Part shown: positions 60,356-64,000 of the stretch, piece by piece | Numbering within the stretch: position 1 is the first letter of the stretch | Layout of the letters: the number at the start of each line of letters is the position of its first letter | Source: Pyrobaculum sp. 3827-6 | Lineage (GTDB): Archaea; Thermoproteota; Thermoprotei; Thermoproteales; Thermoproteaceae | DNA length: 64,000 bases | Assembly (NCBI RefSeq): GCF_025641885.1 | Contig: NZ_JAOTQN010000001.1 | Location: forward strand, 1,054,001-1,118,000 | Direction: 5' to 3' | The notes under the pieces: generated by a model | What the model was told of the DNA's origin: nothing | The model's database searches: none | Seen by the model: only the letters and a program-made list of their open reading frames with translations | Translations under genes and position numbers: made by a program

Positions 60356-61038
60356 GGCCGGTATTTGTCATTGATCTCAATAAGTGCGTCGGTTGCCGCG
60401 CGTGCGTAGCCGCTTGTGTGCAGGAGAACGGCCAGGTGTTCACCGCCGCACGGACTGCAGACATCGGCAGGCCTCAGACTGTTTGGCTGAGGACGTGGGT
60501 GGAGTGGAGGGAGAGGGAGGATCCCACGCCGTCTAGGGAGTATATATCATATCTATGTTACCACTGTGAGAACTCGCCCTGTGTTACGGCGTGTCCAACC
60601 GGCGCCTCTTACAAGACCAAGGAGGGAATTGTGTTGGTAGACAAAGATCTGTGTATCGGTTGCCGCTACTGCGTCGTGGCTTGTCCATACGGCATGAGAT
60701 ACGGGCCGCTGGTTAAAACCGCTGAAAAAGCTATGGAGGAGCCGCTAGTGAGGGAGGCGGCCGAGGGGGCTAAATACGGCGGGGTGATATTTAAACCGCC
60801 TGTACCTAATAAATGGGCCTTTAGAGCAGACGCCGTTGATAAGTGTACCTTCTGTTACCACAGATATAAGGGAGATGGCAAGATATGGACGCCTGCATGC
60901 GTAGAGGTATGTCCTACAAAGTCTCGGATGGTAGGCGATTTAGACGATCCCAACGACGAGGTGGCTGACTTGGTGCGTAGGGGCGTAGCTAAGCCGGCTA
61001 ATAAATGGGGAGGGTTGGTGTACTACGTGGGGCTATGA
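60352..61038 (+). CDS. four-cluster ferredoxin subunit of molybdopterin oxidoreductase
   Basis: This 228-residue protein of the PsrB/TtrB/ArrB type has cluster motifs CVGCRACVAAC, CYHCENSPCVTACP, CIGCRYCVVACP, and CTFC...CVEVCP. It carries electrons between the membrane NrfD subunit and the molybdenum subunit, and is co-exported with the latter. ATGA overlaps join it to both neighbours. Confidence 0.93.
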   Translation: MRPVFVIDLNKCVGCRACVAACVQENGQVFTAARTADIGRPQTVWLRTWVEWREREDPTPSREYISYLCYHCENSPCVTACPTGASYKTKEGIVLVDKDLCIGCRYCVVACPYGMRYGPLVKTAEKAMEEPLVREAAEGAKYGGVIFKPPVPNKWAFRADAVDKCTFCYHRYKGDGKIWTPACVEVCPTKSRMVGDLDDPNDEVADLVRRGVAKPANKWGGLVYYVGL

Positions 61039-62204
61039 GCAGGAATATGAAGTGGGGTTTGGCGGGCCTCGCGGTGGTTTTAATCGCGGCTGGAGCTGTG
61101 CTGATCTGGCAGGGTAGTGAACATAGACATGCCGAGGTCATCCCCTGGGGCCTACTGGTGCCTGGATATGTCTATTTTGCTTTAGTAGCCACGGGCTCGT
61201 GTATTGTAAATTCGATTTACACAGTATTTGGGTATAAGGGGCCCAACAAAGAGTATGAGAAGATCATTAAGTTGGGCGTGTTCTTCTCACTGGCATCACT
61301 TATCCCGGCGTGGATTATGATATTAATGGACTTGTCAAAAGGACCGCTTGCCGCGATGAGTATGTTTATCCATACCAAGGAGGGCTTCTCGCTGTTCTTC
61401 CAGCCTCGTTCAGCAATTGCATGGATGGCCTTACTATACATGATAGAGGGACTTCTCCTACTAGTTGAATTAATATACTTTATACGTAGTGAAGTAAGTG
61501 AAAAACTAAAAATGATGAAATCGCTTGAGCTCGTCATTGCCCTAGCTGTATTAATCGCCTCCGTGCTAGTCTTCAGCAACCTAGGCCAGGTATTTGGCGA
61601 CGTCATGGCTATACCTGCGTGGTACGGGCCGCACATGGCTGTTTACTTCATTATCAGCGCTATAGCAATAGGCGCCGCTGGCCAGGCTTTATTCGTATCG
61701 CTTTTTGCACGTAGCTTAGGCGTACGGGAATTCACTGCGTGGTACTATTCTAGGATATTAATGATTTCTTTACCAATTTTAGCATTCGTAAAGGGGTGGA
61801 TGGTGATTAACTCGTATTACAACCCAGCCAGTTGGGAAGCCTACAGAGAAATAGTGTCTATGCCTACCTTTTACGTATTTGATGTATTTCTGTTACTAGT
61901 CTTGCCGTTTATAGTGGCTATAGTGGCCTACTATAGAAAGAACATGGCCTTACTCATTTTAGCTACGTTGTTGCTCGTGGTGTCTGGGTTTGTGAGTGAA
62001 TACCACTTGCTAATCTACCCACAGATAGCCTTTATCCAGAGTTATCTTGGAGAGGCCGGCCACGTCCACTATGCGCCTACAGAGTTTGAGATGATGATGT
62101 TCACCGGGTCGGTGTTGGTGTACATAGCATTGTTAATACTCGGCGTATTGCTTCTACCTCTAAAGCCAGGCGAGAAACCTAAAACTTTATATATTTTTAA
62201 GTAA
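61035..62204 (+). CDS. NrfD/PsrC-like membrane subunit
   Basis: The start is the ATG at 61035 overlapping the previous stop. The product has about 389 residues and roughly ten membrane helices (e.g. GLAGLAVVLIAAGAVLIW, MALLYMIEGLLLLVELIYFI, FDVFLLLVLPFIVAIVAYY). It matches the NrfD/PsrC family, which exchanges electrons with quinones and anchors the oxidoreductase. It completes the three-subunit enzyme. It uses more AT-rich codons than its neighbours, as membrane genes here often do. Confidence 0.88.
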   Translation: MSRNMKWGLAGLAVVLIAAGAVLIWQGSEHRHAEVIPWGLLVPGYVYFALVATGSCIVNSIYTVFGYKGPNKEYEKIIKLGVFFSLASLIPAWIMILMDLSKGPLAAMSMFIHTKEGFSLFFQPRSAIAWMALLYMIEGLLLLVELIYFIRSEVSEKLKMMKSLELVIALAVLIASVLVFSNLGQVFGDVMAIPAWYGPHMAVYFIISAIAIGAAGQALFVSLFARSLGVREFTAWYYSRILMISLPILAFVKGWMVINSYYNPASWEAYREIVSMPTFYVFDVFLLLVLPFIVAIVAYYRKNMALLILATLLLVVSGFVSEYHLLIYPQIAFIQSYLGEAGHVHYAPTEFEMMMFTGSVLVYIALLILGVLLLPLKPGEKPKTLYIFK

Positions 62205-62368
62205 ACTGCCTCAAAAACTAAATAAAAATTATATTTTTTGTATATAGAGCAGTATCTTAAATTTTATTAGTAATATGACTTATTAAAAGCCTTTAAGGAA
62301 AGTCTTCATATTGATTTCTCACAAGAAGTGTAGAAGAGGTTGTTTTTCCGAACTCTGTTCTTTATCGG
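62205..62368. other. AT-rich intergenic region
   Basis: This 160-bp spacer has several T runs (62226-62270) that may terminate the NrfD transcript. No gene is seen. Confidence 0.4.
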
Positions 62369-62406
62369 TGTACAACTCTGTACAAATTTTTTACCAATAC
62401 TTAAAT
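62369..62406 (+). promoter_or_regulatory. operator candidate TGTACA-N4-TGTACA and TATA box of the SQR gene
   Basis: TGTACA-ACTC-TGTACA at 62369-62384 differs from the element at 56644-56659 only in two of the four spacer bases. It ends 14 bases before TACTTAAAT (62398-62406), the TATA box of the ATG at 62427. Lying upstream of TATA it suits activation or BRE occlusion. Confidence 0.65.
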
Positions 62407-62426
62407 AGACCCATGAAATACTTTGT

Positions 62427-63587
62427 ATGCCTAAAAAACTGCTGGTTCTGGGCGGCGGCACCGGCGGCTTGGTGATTTCTAAAGAGGTTAGGGAGTTGTT
62501 TAAGCCGGAGGAGGTGGAGATCACGGTGGTTGACATGAGGGATAGGACCGAGTTCCGCCCCTCGTATCTATACGTGGCGTTTGGCTACAGAAAGCCGGAG
62601 CAGATAAGCGCGCCGCTGGAGTACTTAAAGCGCCGTGGTATAAACTTCGTAAAGGCAAGAGTGACGAAAATAGACGCCGCGAATAGAAGGGTTTCGACAA
62701 CAGCGGGTGACTTCACCTACGACAACCTCGTCGTTGCGCTGGGGGCGGAGACTGTGGACACGGGCTTTCCCCATACATGGGAGCTGGAGCCCTCGCTTAA
62801 GGTGGCCGAGGCGCTGAGCAACGTAAAACAGGGCCACGTGGTGATCGGAGCCTACTCACTGCCTTATAGATGCCCACCTGCGCCGATTGAGCTGGCGATG
62901 CTAACCCACTTCTACTACCTCACCAGGGGGCGGAGGGACAAGGTGAAGATCACAGTGGTTCACCCGTCGAAGCGGCCTTTTGAGAGCTTCGGCCCCATGG
63001 CGGCTAAGTGGATGTCTGGCTTCCTACAGCAGTTAGGCATTGAGTACATTGGGGTGGGTCAGGGGCAGGCGATTAAGAGTCTTGGGAAGAACGAGCTGGA
63101 GACCACGACTGGCGAGAGGGTGAAGTTCGACGCGGCGTTTATTGTGCCGCCGCATAAGGCGCCCGACCCCGTGCTGGGGAGCGATCTGGTTAAGAACGGC
63201 TGGGCCGCGCCGAGGAGCCCGCCAGACGGCGATTTTAGAAGTGAGAAGTACGATGACGTGTACGTTGTCGGCGACGTCGCGGCGCCTAACGTCCCCGTGG
63301 GGATGGCTGGGACAATTCTACACAGCTACGCGCCGTGGGTTGTGAGCAACATCGCAGCCGACCTCGCCGGCGTTTCCATCGGCAAGCCGCCGTTTAGGAT
63401 CGTGGGGACCTGCGCCCTTGACGTGGGGGCATACGGCATGGCCGCCGCCTGCGACTTCACGCCGTTTGTCAAGAAGCAGAAGCCCTACCCAGACTGCATG
63501 TTCCTCCCGCCGTCGCCAGTCACCAGAATCTTCAAAGAGATGTTTGAAAAGGTCTACTTCAACTGGCTTCTGGGGGTGGTGCCATGA
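62427..63587 (+). CDS. sulfide:quinone oxidoreductase-like flavoprotein
   Basis: This 386-residue FAD protein has GGGTGGLVISKEV (dinucleotide-binding, residues 9-21), EFRPSYLYVAFG, YDNLVVALGAETV, VVGDVAAPNVPVGMAGT (second FAD motif) and cysteines in PYRCPPAPIE and CALDVGAYGMAAACDF, as in the SQR/FCSD family. The family oxidises sulfide to sulfur and reduces quinone at the membrane surface; the C-terminal amphipathic end (FEKVYFNWLLGVVP) fits membrane attachment. It is apparently leaderless and has an operator candidate in common with the regulator gene at 56659. It overlaps a DUF1641 gene. Confidence 0.88.
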   Translation: MPKKLLVLGGGTGGLVISKEVRELFKPEEVEITVVDMRDRTEFRPSYLYVAFGYRKPEQISAPLEYLKRRGINFVKARVTKIDAANRRVSTTAGDFTYDNLVVALGAETVDTGFPHTWELEPSLKVAEALSNVKQGHVVIGAYSLPYRCPPAPIELAMLTHFYYLTRGRRDKVKITVVHPSKRPFESFGPMAAKWMSGFLQQLGIEYIGVGQGQAIKSLGKNELETTTGERVKFDAAFIVPPHKAPDPVLGSDLVKNGWAAPRSPPDGDFRSEKYDDVYVVGDVAAPNVPVGMAGTILHSYAPWVVSNIAADLAGVSIGKPPFRIVGTCALDVGAYGMAAACDFTPFVKKQKPYPDCMFLPPSPVTRIFKEMFEKVYFNWLLGVVP

Positions 63588-64000
63588 GCGAGGTGGTTAC
63601 CATATCCAAGGCCGACTACCAGCGCCTGCTCGCCGAGGTGGAGGCGCTGAGGAAAGAGGTGGAGGAGCTCAGCTCCCTGTTGTTGCCGGTGAAGATCGTG
63701 CTGGAGAAGCTACCGCACTTAATGGCCGACATACAAGTCTTTAAAGTGGCGGCTCCGCTGATCTCCATGCTGTCCATCATGGACGCCGCCGACCTAAACG
63801 CCTTAGGCGCCGCGATGCAGGGAGGTGTGACGTGTACAAGCAAGGCGCTGAGGCAAATAGCGGAAAACGGCGCCCCCAAGGTGGAGCTCATGGACCTCCT
63901 CAACGCCATGCGCGACCCAGAGGTGCAGAAGGCCATGGGCATAATGCTGACGATACTAAAGGCAATGGGTAGCTGCATGGAGGAGAACCTAAAACAGGTC
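63584..64000 (+). CDS. DUF1641-type protein, partial at window end
   Basis: The gene starts at the ATG overlapping the SQR stop and runs off the window after 139 residues. It has an N-terminal coiled coil (DYQRLLAEVEALRKEVEELS), then LPHLMADIQVFKVAAPLISM and MGIMLTILKAMGSC, a pattern of DUF1641 proteins that are often encoded next to sulfide:quinone or NADH dehydrogenase-like flavoproteins. Its role is unknown; it probably helps the flavoprotein. Confidence 0.75.
   Translation, partial: MSEVVTISKADYQRLLAEVEALRKEVEELSSLLLPVKIVLEKLPHLMADIQVFKVAAPLISMLSIMDAADLNALGAAMQGGVTCTSKALRQIAENGAPKVELMDLLNAMRDPEVQKAMGIMLTILKAMGSCMEENLKQV

Overview
The window comes from a hyperthermophilic crenarchaeon of the Thermoproteales, most likely Pyrobaculum or a close relative. 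The evidence is: PaREP1-type repeat-family genes; a 24-bp CRISPR repeat ending GATTGAAAG; many apparently leaderless genes with a TATA box about 22-27 bases before the start; frequent GTG starts; an Isp-type (crenarchaeal) NiFe hydrogenase; an ATPase-type (Mrp/MinD) HypB; and a 12-G homopolymer. The genus is inference; no rRNA gene is present.

Layout. (1) 1-11.4 kb: a metal-chelatase island with a CobN gene split into two parts in reversed order, a ChlI-ChlD fusion, an anchored beta-propeller protein and a second, full-length CobN. (2) 11.5-30 kb: a metal-supply and hydrogenase-maturation block: a coiled-coil/nuclease-like protein, HypF, a DUF364 protein, an FmdE-domain protein, a FecBCD/BtuFCD-type ABC importer, a decayed NiCoT permease, HypD, HypC, a CbiMNQO-type Ni/Co importer, a dead TnpB element, an M52-like protease, NikR, HypA, ATPase-type HypB and HypE. 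All six hyp functions are present. (3) 29.6-36.8 kb: an HTH regulator and a hydrogenase operon in the order small subunit, Isp1, Isp2, large subunit, maturation protease, plus two unknown proteins. (4) 36.8-42.3 kb: PaREP genes, a poly-G tract, an MNT/HEPN pair with a broken HEPN gene, and a mosaic of gene fragments around an intact TauE/DUF1634 pair. (5) 42.3-44.2 kb: a CRISPR array with an A/C-rich upstream region and no cas genes in view. (6) 44.6-52 kb: homoserine dehydrogenase, acetyl-CoA synthetase, an MFS transporter fused to four CBS domains, and a decayed second acyl-CoA synthetase. (7) 52-55.5 kb: two copies of a divergent pair made of a retropepsin-like protease and a membrane-anchored coiled-coil protein. 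(8) 55.6-64 kb: a hemA fragment, two related putative regulators, a Tat-exported molybdopterin oxidoreductase with FeS and NrfD subunits, and an SQR-like flavoprotein with DUF1641.

How it fits together. Nickel enters through CbiMNQO (and formerly a NiCoT permease), NikR senses it, HypA/HypB deliver it, HypCDEF build the Fe(CN)2CO centre, and a dedicated protease matures the hydrogenase. The adjacent CobN/ChlID genes suggest metal insertion into a tetrapyrrole, probably cobalt, though the metal cannot be read from sequence. The right end is a second respiratory module for a sulfur compound or arsenate. It appears to share a 16-bp operator-like element (TGTACA-N4-TGTACA) between a putative regulator gene and the SQR gene.

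The most interesting candidates for undescribed biology are that operator with its paired regulators, the duplicated retropepsin/membrane-coiled-coil module, the MFS-CBS fusion beside acetyl-CoA synthetase, and the order-swapped split CobN next to an intact paralogue. Assignments rest on reading the translated sequence, without database searches.
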